Source: CAWDAQ01 sp963800325 (lineage in GTDB: Bacteria; Actinomycetota; Actinomycetes; Actinomycetales; Dermatophilaceae). Taken from it: a DNA stretch of 64,000 nucleotides. The stretch is taken from assembly GCA_963800325.1 (NCBI GenBank), contig CAWDAQ010000005.1, forward strand, positions 744,001 to 808,000, in the 5' to 3' direction. Positions 33,162 to 42,738 of the stretch are shown piece by piece; positions within the stretch are counted from its first letter, which is position 1, and every line of letters begins with the position of its first letter. The translations under genes were made by a program, and so were the position numbers. The notes under the pieces were generated by a model. The model made no database searches. It had not been told where the DNA came from and saw only the letters and a list, made by a program, of their open reading frames with translations.

Positions 33162-34832
33162 ATGAAGCTTTCGCGGAAGGCGACCCCCGTCGTCCTCGCC
33201 TCGACCGTGGCGCTCACCCTCGCCGCGTGCGCCCAGTCCGAGCGCGACTCGGGTGGCTCCAGCGGGTCCGGCTCCAGCTCCGGGGGGACGTTCACCTTCG
33301 GGGCCGCAGGCGCCCCCGAGGTCTTCGACCCCTTCTACGCCACCGACGGCGAGACGTTCCGGATCACGCGGCAGATCTTCGACGGACTCGTCGCGATCAA
33401 GCCCGGGACCGCGCAGATCGAGCCCGGCCTCGCCACGAGCTGGAGCTCCTCCGACGACGGCACGTCGTGGACGTTCAAGCTGCGCGACGGGGTGAAGTTC
33501 TCCGACGGGACCACGTTCGACGCCCAGGCGGTCTGCGACAACTTCACGCGCATGTACGACCAGACCGGCGCCGGGAAGACCACCGCCGAGTACTGGACGT
33601 ACACGATGGGTGGCTTCAAGAGCGACAAGGACTCCCTCTACAAGGACTGCAAGGTCAAGGACTCCAGCACCGTCGTGCTCGACATCACCCGGGCGACGTC
33701 GAAGTTCCCGGTCATGCTCAGCCTCACCTCGTTCGGGATGCAGTCCCCCAAGGCGCTGGAGCAGGGCAACGCGAACCAGGTCAAGGCGCAGGGCGAGGGC
33801 TTCAGCTACCCGGAGAACTCCCGCAACCCGGTCGGCACGGGGGCGTTCAAGCTCGAGAACTACGACCAGGCGAACAAGACCGTCACCCTGGTCCGCAACG
33901 ACGACTACTGGGGCGACACGGCCGTGCCGGACAAGGTCGTCTTCAAGATCATCCCGGACGAGAGCACCCGCCGGCAGGAGCTCGAGGCCGGCAGCATCGA
34001 CGGGTACGACTACCCGAACCCGGTCGACTGGCCGGGTCTGAAGAGCGACGGCTTCAACGTCGAGGTCCGTCCCGCGTTCAACATCCTCTACATGGGCCTG
34101 AACCCGGAGGCGAACCCGAAGCTGAAGGACCTCGACGTCCGCAAGGCGCTGTACTACGCGACCAACCGCGAGCAGCTCGTCAAGACCCAGCTGCCCGAGG
34201 GCGCGAGCGTGGCGACGCAGTTCATGCCGAGCACCGTCAGCGGCTACAACGACAGCCTCAAGCCGTACCCGTACGACCCGGCCAAGGCCAAGCAGCTGCT
34301 GAAGAAGGCGGGGGCGAGCAACCTGACGCTGAAGTTCGCCTACCCCTCCGAGGTCTCCCGGCCCTACATGCCGGACCCGCAGAAGATCTTCGACGCGCTG
34401 CGGACCGACCTCGAGAAGGTCGGCGTCAAGGTCAACGTCGTCACCAAGCCGTGGAACGGCGGCTACCTCGACGGGGTCGACAACGGCCTCTTCGACGCCT
34501 ACCTGCTCGGGTGGACCGGTGACTACGACTCGGCCGACAACTTCGTCGGGACGTTCTTCGGCAACCTCAAGACGAACGACTTCCACACCGACGTCACCGA
34601 CTACGGCAAGCAGCTCTCGGCCGACCTGCAGAAGGCCGACGGCATCGTCGACGACGACGAGCGGGCCCAGGCCTACGAGAAGATCAACGCGCAGATCATG
34701 CAGGACTACCTGCCCGGCCTGCCGATCAGCAGCTCCCCGCCGGCGTTCGTCGTCGCGAAGAACGTCTCCGGGCTGACCCCGAGCCCGCTCACCGCGGAGG
34801 ACTTCAGCACGGTCTCCGTCGGCGGCAAGTGA
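33162..34832 (+). CDS. Peptide/oligopeptide ABC transporter substrate-binding lipoprotein
   Basis: 556 aa. The lipoprotein signal peptide ends in a lipobox (TLAACAQS, Cys at about 24), followed by a Ser/Gly-rich linker. The solute-binding family 5 domain shows PEVFDPFYATDGETFRIT, the conserved LRDGVKFSDGTTFDAQAV and VGTGAFKLENYDQANKTVTL. It captures peptides outside the membrane for the permease and ATPase genes that follow. ATG 33162 has GAGGTAG upstream; a TATGGT at about 33079 could be the -10. First gene of a five-gene operon. Confidence 0.92.
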   Translation: MKLSRKATPVVLASTVALTLAACAQSERDSGGSSGSGSSSGGTFTFGAAGAPEVFDPFYATDGETFRITRQIFDGLVAIKPGTAQIEPGLATSWSSSDDGTSWTFKLRDGVKFSDGTTFDAQAVCDNFTRMYDQTGAGKTTAEYWTYTMGGFKSDKDSLYKDCKVKDSSTVVLDITRATSKFPVMLSLTSFGMQSPKALEQGNANQVKAQGEGFSYPENSRNPVGTGAFKLENYDQANKTVTLVRNDDYWGDTAVPDKVVFKIIPDESTRRQELEAGSIDGYDYPNPVDWPGLKSDGFNVEVRPAFNILYMGLNPEANPKLKDLDVRKALYYATNREQLVKTQLPEGASVATQFMPSTVSGYNDSLKPYPYDPAKAKQLLKKAGASNLTLKFAYPSEVSRPYMPDPQKIFDALRTDLEKVGVKVNVVTKPWNGGYLDGVDNGLFDAYLLGWTGDYDSADNFVGTFFGNLKTNDFHTDVTDYGKQLSADLQKADGIVDDDERAQAYEKINAQIMQDYLPGLPISSSPPAFVVAKNVSGLTPSPLTAEDFSTVSVGGK

Positions 34833-34858
34833 CCGGCTGAGACGCCGAGCCCCCACCC

Positions 34859-34900
34859 GGGGGTGGCCCGTCCCGGCACCGACGGGGACGGGCCACCCCC
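34859..34900 (+). terminator. Intercistronic hairpin between binding-protein and permease genes
   Basis: 16-bp perfect arms (34859-34874 and 34885-34900) around a 10-base loop. Such a hairpin would leave most transcripts ending after the abundant binding protein, or protect its 3' end. Confidence 0.75.
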
Positions 34901-34924
34901 ACCAGGCGAAAGTCGAGACCGCGC

Positions 34925-35935
34925 ATGCTCCGCTACCTCGTCCGGCGGGTCCTCCAGATGGCCGGGGTCGCCGTCGTCCTCTCCCTGCTCCTGTTCATCT
35001 GGCTCAGGTCGCTCCCCGGCGGCACCGTCTCGGCGATCCTCGGCGAGCGGGCCACGCCCGAGACGCGGGCCGCGCTCCGCCACGCGCTCGGGCTCGACCA
35101 GCCCCTCTGGGTCCAGTACGGCAAGTTCGTCCAGCGGGCCCTGCACGGCGACTTCGGCGCGTCGACGGGTGTGCTGCCGGGAACCGACGCCTTCGACGTC
35201 TTCCTCCAGCGGCTCCCGGCGACGATCGAGCTGAGCCTCTTCGCGATCGTCCTCGCGGTGGCCGCGGGCATCCCGCTGGGATACCTCGCCGCTCGACGGC
35301 GGGCCTCACTCTTCGACAACGCCTCGGTCATCAGCTCCCTCATCGGGGTCGCGGTCCCGGTGTTCTTCCTCGCCTTCCTCCTGAAGTACGTCTTCGCGAT
35401 CCAGCTCGGCTGGCTCCCGGTCTCCGGGCGCCAGTCCAGCGGCATCGACGCGACCCGGGTCACGGGGTTCTTCGTCCTCGACGGCCTGCTCACCCGGGAG
35501 TGGGACGCCTCGTGGGACGCCTTCAAGCACCTGATCCTGCCCGCTGTGGCCCTCGCGACGATCCCGTTCGCGGTGATCTTCCGGATCACCCGGGCCTCGG
35601 TGCTCGACGTGCTCGACGCCGACTACGTCCGCACCGCGGAGGCCAAGGGCCTGACGAACCGGGTCATCCGGGGACGCCACGTCCTGCGCAACGCCCTGCT
35701 CCCGGTCGTCACCGTCATCGGCCTCCAGGTCGGGCTGCTCCTCGCCGGGGCGGTCCTCACCGAGCGGGTCTTCTCCTTCGGCGGTGTCGGCGAGGCGCTC
35801 GCCATCGCCTTCGAGAAGCGGGACTACTCGGTGCTGCAGGTACTCATCCTCGCCGCGGCGCTGATCTACGTGCTCGTCAACCTGCTCGTGGACATCGCGT
35901 ACGCGGTCATCGACCCCCGCGTGAGGACGAGGTGA
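34925..35935 (+). CDS. Peptide ABC transporter permease (DppB/OppB type)
   Basis: 336 aa, about six membrane helices: first at about 10-28 (MAGVAVVLSLLLFIWLRSL), others around 100-125, 135-155, 205-225, 255-280 and 300-325. The GERATPETRAALRHALGLDQ segment follows helix 1 as in DppB. The EAA loop that docks the ATPases is DYVRTAEAKGLTNRVIRGRH (about 236-255). Forms the membrane channel with the next gene product. Confidence 0.93.
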   Translation: MLRYLVRRVLQMAGVAVVLSLLLFIWLRSLPGGTVSAILGERATPETRAALRHALGLDQPLWVQYGKFVQRALHGDFGASTGVLPGTDAFDVFLQRLPATIELSLFAIVLAVAAGIPLGYLAARRRASLFDNASVISSLIGVAVPVFFLAFLLKYVFAIQLGWLPVSGRQSSGIDATRVTGFFVLDGLLTREWDASWDAFKHLILPAVALATIPFAVIFRITRASVLDVLDADYVRTAEAKGLTNRVIRGRHVLRNALLPVVTVIGLQVGLLLAGAVLTERVFSFGGVGEALAIAFEKRDYSVLQVLILAAALIYVLVNLLVDIAYAVIDPRVRTR

Positions 35936-35941
35936 CCCCCC

Positions 35942-36981
35942 GTGGCTGACCGCACGCCCGACCGCAACCCGCTCGGACGCCGACGCAAGCAGCGCATCGA
36001 CGAGCTCGCCGAGAGCTCCTGGGCCTCCCCCGCGGACTCCGCCGGGCGCGGCCGGTCGCGCCGGGACCTCGGAGCACGTCGCCGAGGCCGGCACCATCGA
36101 GGAGAAGCCCGGCGTCTCCCTCATCGCCAGCGCCTGGCGCCGACTGCGCCGGGACAAGGTGTTCCTCGTCGGGCTCGGGATCACGGTGCTGTTCATCGTG
36201 CTCGCCCTGGTCTCGCCGTGGATCGCGCCGCACGACCCGGCCGCCCGGCTCCTCATCGACCAGGTGCGGCCCCAGACCAACCCCGATCCCGGATCCGCAG
36301 CCGGGCTTCCCCCTCGGGGGCGACCCGCTGGGGCGCGACCTGTTCAGCCGACTCCTCGTCGGCAGCCGGCAGACCCTCTTCGTCGGCGTCTTCGCGACCC
36401 TCGGCGGCCTCGTCGGCGGGCTCTTCCTCGGCACGCTCGCCGGCGCGTTCGGCGGGTGGGTCGACGCGGTTGTCATGCGGGCCGTCGACGTCATGCTCTC
36501 GATCCCCTCGCTGCTGCTCGCGTTCTCGATCGCCGCGATGTTCGCGAAGCCGAGCCAGATCACCGTCATCGTCGCGATCGCCATCGTCCAGATCCCGATC
36601 TTCGCCCGGCTGCTGCGCGGGTCGATGCTCGGCCAGCGGGCGAGCGACCACGTCCTCGCCGCCCGGGCCCTCGGGGTCAGGTCGAACGCGATCGTGTTCC
36701 GGCACATGTTGCCGAACTCGCTCGGACCGGTGATCGTCCAGTCGACGCTCGTCGTCGCGACGGCGATCATCGACGCGGCGGCGCTGTCCTTCCTCGGTCT
36801 CGGCAACCCGGACGACCGCAAGCCGGAGTGGGGGCAGATGCTCGGCAAGGCCCAGCAGTACATCTCCGACGACCCGCACCTCGCGTTCTACCCGGCGGCG
36901 TGCATCATCGTCGTCGCCCTCGGCTTCACGCTCATGGGCGAGTCGCTGCGGGAGGCCCTCGACCCGAAGACCCGGAGGTGA
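35942..36981 (+). pseudogene. Peptide ABC transporter permease (DppC/OppC type) with two frameshifts
   Basis: The gene starts at GTG 35942 in one frame (MADRTPDRNPLGRRRKQRID), continues in a second frame with EAGTIEEKPGVSLIASAWRR and the first helix VFLVGLGITVLFIVLALV, and ends in a third frame with PGFPLGGDPLGRDLFSRLLV, the remaining helices and an EAA loop SDHVLAARALGVRSNAIVFR. Both shifts are +1: one between about 36003 and 36160, the other between about 36245 and 36300, where a CCC at 36288-36290 seems to hold one C too many. All expected DppC segments are otherwise present, so the damage is either recent or a sequencing error. Confidence 0.85.
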
Positions 36982-36986
36982 GCCGG

Positions 36987-38011
<1,025 letters not shown>

Positions 38012-38015
<4 letters not shown>

Positions 38016-39196
38016 GCGAGCCGGCGCAGGGCAGGGACCAGGCCACCTCGGGCGCGGGCACCGCGACCCGGGACGAGGACGTGCTCCTCGACGCCCGCGG
38101 CGTCAAGGTCCACTTCCCCATCAAGAAGGGCGTGATCTTCGACCGGACCGTCGGGCACGTCTACGCCGTCGACGGGGTCGACCTGCAGATCCGGCGCGGC
38201 GAGACCTACGGCCTCGTCGGGGAGTCCGGCTGCGGCAAGTCCACGCTCGGCCGCGCGCTGCTCCACCTCGAGCCGCTCACCGAGGGCACCGTCTCGGTCG
38301 ACGGCGTCGACATCGCCTCCTTCACCGGGGAGCGGCTGCGCCGGCAGCGCAAGAACATGCAGATGGTCTTCCAGGACCCGATGTCGAGCCTCGACCCGCG
38401 CCAGTCGGTGGAGTCCCTGCTCGTCGAGGGGATGAAGGCCCACGGGCTCGCCGAGGACACCGCCAAGAGCGCGACCCGGCTGCGGGAGCTCCTCAGCGCG
38501 GTCGGGCTGCCCGCGGCGGCGCTGAAGAAGTACCCGCACGAGTTCTCCGGCGGCCAGCGCCAGCGGATCGGGATCGCCCGGGCGCTCGCCGTCGACCCGC
38601 AGCTCATCATCGCCGACGAGCCGGTGAGCGCCCTCGACGTGTCGGTGCAGGCCCAGGTGATCAACCTGCTCGCCGAGCTCCAGGACGAGTTCGGGCTCAC
38701 CTACCTCGTCATCGCCCACGACCTCGCCGTCGTCCGCCACATCAGCGACCGGGTCGGGGTGATGTACCTCGGCGCGCTCGCGGAGGAGGCCGACGCCGAG
38801 GACCTGTACACCCAGCCCCTGCACCCCTACACCCGGGCGCTGCTCTCGGCCGTTCCGGTCCCGGACCCGACGGTCGAGGACCGGCGCGAGCAGATCCTCC
38901 TCACCGGCGACCTGCCCTCCCCGTCCCGGCCGCCGAGCGGGTGCCGGTTCCACACCCGCTGCCCGTGGCGCCAGCCGACCCGCTGCGACGACGAGCGGCC
39001 GCAGCTGCGACTCGTCGAGCTCCCCGGCGTCCCCGGCTCGCACCGGGTCGCCTGCCACTGGGCCGAGCAGATCGAGTCCGGCGAGATCCAGCGGCACGAG
39101 GTCCACCCCGACGCCGTGGACCTCGAGTCCTCCGGCCGGGCCCCCGAGGACCACGAGGCGTTCTTCGGTCCGGCGTCCGAGACCGAGGCCGAGTAG
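38012..39196 (+). CDS. Peptide ABC transporter ATP-binding protein (DppF/OppF type)
   Basis: 394 aa, longer than usual because of a 35-residue N-terminal and 45-residue acidic C-terminal extension. Walker A GESGCGKST (about 72-80), Q-loop VFQDPMSSLDP (about 122-132), signature FSGGQRQR (about 178-185), Walker B LIIADEPVSALD (about 198-209). The Cys-rich C-terminal CRFHTRCPW is present. GTG 38012 overlaps the preceding stop by 4 bases (GTGA). Last gene of the operon; a palindromic repeat follows. Confidence 0.93.
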
Positions 39197-39210
39197 CCCA
39201 CCCGGCCCCC

Positions 39211-39273
39211 CGTTGAGTGAGCGGACGATGTCCTCCGGGAGCCCGTGAGGGAGCAGTTCGCGCTCACTCGACG
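39211..39273. repeat. Second copy of the GTTGAGTGAGCA palindrome, convergent gap
   Basis: Arms CGTTGAGTGAGCG (39211-39223) and CGCTCACTCGACG (39261-39273) pair at 12 of 13 positions. The inner part is diverged. The right arm supplies the TGA stop of the MFS transporter (39264). It lies between two convergent genes and probably ends both transcripts. Confidence 0.75.
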
Positions 39274-41051
39274 TGGGCGCCGGGGCCACGGGGACGGGGC
39301 CCCGGGGGCGAAGCGCCGGGCCCCGGGGAAGGGGTGCCCGGCCCCGGGGAGGGGGTGCCCGGCCCCGGGGAGGGGGTGCCCGGCCCCGGGGACGTGGCCG
39401 GCGTCGCCTCCCGATCCTCCGCGCGAGCGTGTCGGGCCGTCCCGGGGCCGAGCGACAGGCTCGCGACCAGCCCGAGGACGAGGAAGCCCGCGGCGCTGAA
39501 GGCGGCGTAGCTCGTCGCGTCGCTGAGGGCCTCCCGAGCGGATGCGGCCACGGGGGCGGTCGCCGGGTTCCGCTCGAGCCCGGTGATGCTCGCGCCGGCG
39601 CTGCGCACCACCGTGGCGACGACCTGCTCCCTGCCCGCGGACCCGAGCGCCTCACCGGCGGAGGTGCCCTCCAGCCGCTGGGACAGGGCGTGGCCGAGCC
39701 CGGTGAACAGCACCGTCCCCAGGACGGCGATGCCCAGGGCCGACCCGACCTGGCGGGAGGTGCTCTGCGTGCCCGAGGCCTGACCGCTCTGCTCGACGGG
39801 CACGTCGACGAGCACGACGCCGGTGAGCTGCGCCGTCGCGAGACCGACCCCCATGCCGTAGACGAACAGGAGGCCGGCGCTCCCCCACCAGGCCAGGTCC
39901 GGCCGCACGACGAGGCCGATGCCGGCCACCCCGACGATCTCGAGGAGGATCCCGAGACGCACGACGACGGGGGCGCCCCGACGGGCCGCCAACCGGGCCC
40001 CGAAGCCGCTCGCGACGAAGCTCCCCGTCGCGAGCGGCAGCAGCGCCAGCCCGGTCTCGAAGGCGCTGTAGCCCAGGACGTTCTGGAACCACAACGGGAG
40101 CGAGAACAGCAGCCCGAACTCCCCGAGGCTGACGACCGCGGCGACGACGTTCCCGTTGCGGAAGGACCGGATCCGCAGCAACCGGAGGTCGAGCAGGACG
40201 GCCCGGCCCGCACGGTTGCGGGACCGTTCGACCGCGACGAGGAGGGTGAGCGAGACGAGACCGACGGCGCCCGCGACGGGGACCGGCGACAGGGACCCGC
40301 TCCAGGTACCCCCCAGGACGTGGAAGGGCTGCAGCAGCGTCCACCAGCCGTAGGTGCGTCCCTCGATGAGGGCGAACACGACACCACCGAAGCCGAGGAC
40401 CGAGAGAGCCGCACCGAGGACGTCGTTGCCAGCCGTGACGTGCCGCTCGCGCGACTCGTCGACGAACACGAGGACGCCCGCGACGACGAGCAGACCGAGG
40501 GGGACGTTGACCCCGAATGCCCACCGCCAGGAGAACGACGTCGTCAGCCATCCCCCCAGGAGCGGACCGAGCGCCGCCGTCCCCCCGATCGTCGCGCCCC
40601 ACACGGCGAAGGCGATCCCCCGTTCCCGTCCCCGGAAGGTGGCGTTGAGCAGGGACAGCGAGGTGGGCAGCATGACGGCGCCCCCGACGCCCTGCAGGAC
40701 GCGGGCGGCGATGAGCGCGCCACCGCTCCCGCTGGAGGCGGCGAGCAGGCTGGAGGCGAGGAAGGTGAGCACACCGACGACGAACAACCGTCGCCGCCCG
40801 TAGCGGTCGGCGATCCTGCCCGCGGTGAGCAGGAGGGCGGCGAACACGAGGGTGTAGGCCTCCTGGACCCACTGCGCGTCGCTCGAGGTGATCCCCAGGT
40901 CACGGATGATCGAGGGCACGGCGACGTTGACGATGGTCGCGTCGACGATGATGAGCGCGACACCGAGGCTGAGGAAGACCAACCCGCTCCACCGGCGGCT
41001 CGGCGGATCCGGGGCGGCGTGTCTCACGGCCACGTCCTCTTGACTGAGCAT
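39264..41051 (-). CDS. MFS drug transporter, DHA2 (14-helix) family
   Basis: 595 aa. Proton-driven exporter of the EmrB/QacA type. Motif D1/A GRIADRYGRRRLF follows helix 2-3; motif C GGTAALGPLLGGWL marks antiporters of this family. The start VALIIVDATIVNVAVPSIIR is typical of helix 1. The C-terminal tail (about 550-595) is a Pro/Gly/Ser repeat (GTPSPGP units) encoded by a 21-bp tandem repeat. ATG 41051 lies inside a 20-bp palindrome, and the divergent marR gene suggests repression by its product. Confidence 0.9.
   Translation of the reverse strand: MLSQEDVAVRHAAPDPPSRRWSGLVFLSLGVALIIVDATIVNVAVPSIIRDLGITSSDAQWVQEAYTLVFAALLLTAGRIADRYGRRRLFVVGVLTFLASSLLAASSGSGGALIAARVLQGVGGAVMLPTSLSLLNATFRGRERGIAFAVWGATIGGTAALGPLLGGWLTTSFSWRWAFGVNVPLGLLVVAGVLVFVDESRERHVTAGNDVLGAALSVLGFGGVVFALIEGRTYGWWTLLQPFHVLGGTWSGSLSPVPVAGAVGLVSLTLLVAVERSRNRAGRAVLLDLRLLRIRSFRNGNVVAAVVSLGEFGLLFSLPLWFQNVLGYSAFETGLALLPLATGSFVASGFGARLAARRGAPVVVRLGILLEIVGVAGIGLVVRPDLAWWGSAGLLFVYGMGVGLATAQLTGVVLVDVPVEQSGQASGTQSTSRQVGSALGIAVLGTVLFTGLGHALSQRLEGTSAGEALGSAGREQVVATVVRSAGASITGLERNPATAPVAASAREALSDATSYAAFSAAGFLVLGLVASLSLGPGTARHARAEDREATPATSPGPGTPSPGPGTPSPGPGTPSPGPGASPPGPRPRGPGAHVE
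39315..39395. repeat. 21-bp tandem repeat coding the transporter tail
   Basis: Unit GGTGCCCGGCCCCGGGGAGG(G): copies at 39333-39353, 39354-39374 and 39375-39395 (last diverging at its end), with a partial copy before. In frame with the MFS gene: each copy encodes seven residues (GTPSPGP). Confidence 0.85.
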
Positions 41052-41060
41052 GCTGAGTCA
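41041..41060. promoter_or_regulatory. 20-bp palindromic operator covering the MFS start codon
   Basis: TGACTGAGCATGCTGAGTCA matches its own reverse complement at 18 of 20 positions. Size and position fit a MarR-family binding site; bound repressor would block the DHA2 gene start at 41051. No second copy was noticed near the marR promoter. Confidence 0.6.
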
Positions 41061-41159
41061 TTCACGCCACCACTGTGCACCCCTGCCGGTCGCCGGGCAA
41101 GGCACCGCGGACGCGGGCGCCCCGTGCCGGCGTCCACTCCACCGGCGACCGGGCGGGAC

Positions 41160-41165
41160 TACGGT
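41160..41165 (+). promoter_or_regulatory. -10 element TACGGT of marR
   Basis: Nine bases precede ATG 41175, and GGAGAGGA overlaps this gap, so the leader is very short. Confidence 0.4.
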
Positions 41166-41174
41166 GGAGAGGAC

Positions 41175-41669
41175 ATGGACGAGACGCACGAGGCGGACGG
41201 GGACCGGATCGGCGAGTGGCCGATGGGCCGGCTGCTCTCGACCGCGGCCCGGCTCGTCGAGCACGAGTGGAACGAGGTCCTCGCCCGCAGCGGGCTCACC
41301 CACGCCGGCCTGCTCACCCTCCACGCCCTCGAGAGCGGACCGCACACCCAGCGCGAGCTCGCCTCGCTGTCCTACGTCGAGGAGCAGACGATGAGCCGGG
41401 TGCTCGACCGCCTCGAGCGCACCGGCTTCGTCACCCGTGAGCGGGACCCGCGCGACCGCCGGCGGCTCGTCGTCGCCGCGACGGAGGCCGGCAGCCGGGC
41501 CTACCGGGTCGCGGTGCGCGAGGGCATGGCGGACCGGCTCGTCGCCGAGCGCGTGCAGGACCCGGAGCGGTTCCGCGCCGAGCTGGTCCGGCTCGTGGAG
41601 CGCATGCTCGAGCGGGGTGAGGACAGCCATTCCTTGCTCGACAACCCCCGTGCCGGCGGGGCACCGTAG
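41175..41669 (+). CDS. MarR-family transcriptional regulator
   Basis: 164 aa winged-helix regulator. Helix-turn-helix at about 58-88: TQRELASLSYVEEQTMSRVL then DRLERTGFVTRERDPRDRRR, the wing with the DxRxxR signature. N- and C-terminal helices for dimerisation flank it. Divergent from the DHA2 exporter, whose start codon lies in a MarR-sized palindrome, so it is the likely local repressor. It is followed at 5 bp by the PCD gene. Confidence 0.9.
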   Translation: MDETHEADGDRIGEWPMGRLLSTAARLVEHEWNEVLARSGLTHAGLLTLHALESGPHTQRELASLSYVEEQTMSRVLDRLERTGFVTRERDPRDRRRLVVAATEAGSRAYRVAVREGMADRLVAERVQDPERFRAELVRLVERMLERGEDSHSLLDNPRAGGAP

Positions 41670-41674
41670 GCAGC

Positions 41675-41983
41675 ATGACGCGGCTCCTCTCCGACGACGA
41701 CCTGACCCGGCAGCTCGCCGACCTGCCCGAATGGCACCGGCACGGCGACGCCATCCTCGCCACCTTCGAGGCCCCCGACTTCCCGACCGCGATCCGGCTC
41801 GTCACCGAGGCCGCGGACGAGGCCGAGCAGATGGACCACCACCCCGACATCGACATCCGGTGGCGCACGACCCACTGGAGCCTGTCGACCCACTCCGAGG
41901 GCGGACTGACCCAGCTCGACGTCGAGCTCGCCCACCGGATCTCCCAGGCCGCCGACCGCCTCGGCGCGAGCGCCCGTGACTGA
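41675..41983 (+). CDS. 4a-hydroxytetrahydrobiopterin dehydratase (PCD/DCoH family)
   Basis: 102 aa. The signature EQMDHHPDIDIRW (about 50-62) with paired His and Asp, then TTHWSLSTHSEGGLTQLD and a C-terminal helix AHRISQAADRL, match pterin-4a-carbinolamine dehydratases. No aromatic amino-acid hydroxylase is nearby, so a pterin-recycling role is uncertain; bacterial homologues also act with molybdopterin. It overlaps the next gene by 8 bases. Confidence 0.88.
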   Translation: MTRLLSDDDLTRQLADLPEWHRHGDAILATFEAPDFPTAIRLVTEAADEAEQMDHHPDIDIRWRTTHWSLSTHSEGGLTQLDVELAHRISQAADRLGASARD

Positions 41984-42731
41984 CGCGGCCGACGGCGGGC
42001 GCGCCGGCGCCGCCGCCGAGCCCCCCGGCCAGCACGGCTCCGAGCCGCACGACACCGACGTCTCGAGCCGGATGAACTGGCTGCGTGCCGGTGTCCTCGG
42101 CGCGAACGACGGCATCGTGTCCACCGCCGGGCTCGTCATCGGCGTCGCCGCCGCCACGCCGTCGCGCGCGGCGATCTTCACGGCCGGCCTCGCCGGCCTC
42201 GCCGCCGGCGCGATGAGCATGGCCGTCGGCGAGTACGTGTCGGTGAGCACCCAGCGCGACACCGAGTCCGCGCTGCTGGACCTGGAGCGCCGCGAGCTGC
42301 GGGAGATGCCGGATGTCGAGCTCGACGAGCTCACCGGCCTCTACGTCGATCGGGGCCTGTCCCCGCAGCTCGCCCGGGAGGTCGCGGTCCAGCTCACCGA
42401 GCGCGACGCCCTCGCCGCGCACGCCGAGGTCGAGCTCGGCATCGACCCCGAGGAGCTGACCAACCCCTGGCACGCCGCGTGGGCCTCGATGATCTCCTTC
42501 ACCGTCGGGGCAGCGCTCCCGCTGCTCGCGATCATGCTGCCCGCGGTGGGCTGGCGGGTCCCGGTGACCGTGCTCGCGGTGCTCCTCGCGCTCGCTGCCA
42601 CCGGGCTCGTCAGCGCCCGGCTCGGCAAGGCCGCCGCACCCCGGGCGGTGCTGCGCAACGTCGTCGGCGGCGGGATCGCGATGGCGGTGACGTACGGCAT
42701 CGGGGCGCTGTTCGGGACGGCGATGGGCTGA
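41976..42731 (+). CDS. VIT1/CCC1-family iron/manganese transporter-like membrane protein
   Basis: 251 aa. NWLRAGVLGANDGIVSTAGL (about 33-52) is the hallmark first helix, then AGLAAGAMSMAVGEYVSVST with conserved Met/Glu. A cytosolic helical metal-binding-type region spans about 80-155 (ERRELREMPDVELDELTGLY). Three further helices complete the five-helix fold (LPLLAIMLPAVG, VTVLAVLLALAATGLV, GIAMAVTYGIGALFG). Presumed to export or store Fe2+/Mn2+. GTG 41976. Confidence 0.9.
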   Translation: MTDAADGGRAGAAAEPPGQHGSEPHDTDVSSRMNWLRAGVLGANDGIVSTAGLVIGVAAATPSRAAIFTAGLAGLAAGAMSMAVGEYVSVSTQRDTESALLDLERRELREMPDVELDELTGLYVDRGLSPQLAREVAVQLTERDALAAHAEVELGIDPEELTNPWHAAWASMISFTVGAALPLLAIMLPAVGWRVPVTVLAVLLALAATGLVSARLGKAAAPRAVLRNVVGGGIAMAVTYGIGALFGTAMG

Positions 42732-42738
42732 GGCCGCC

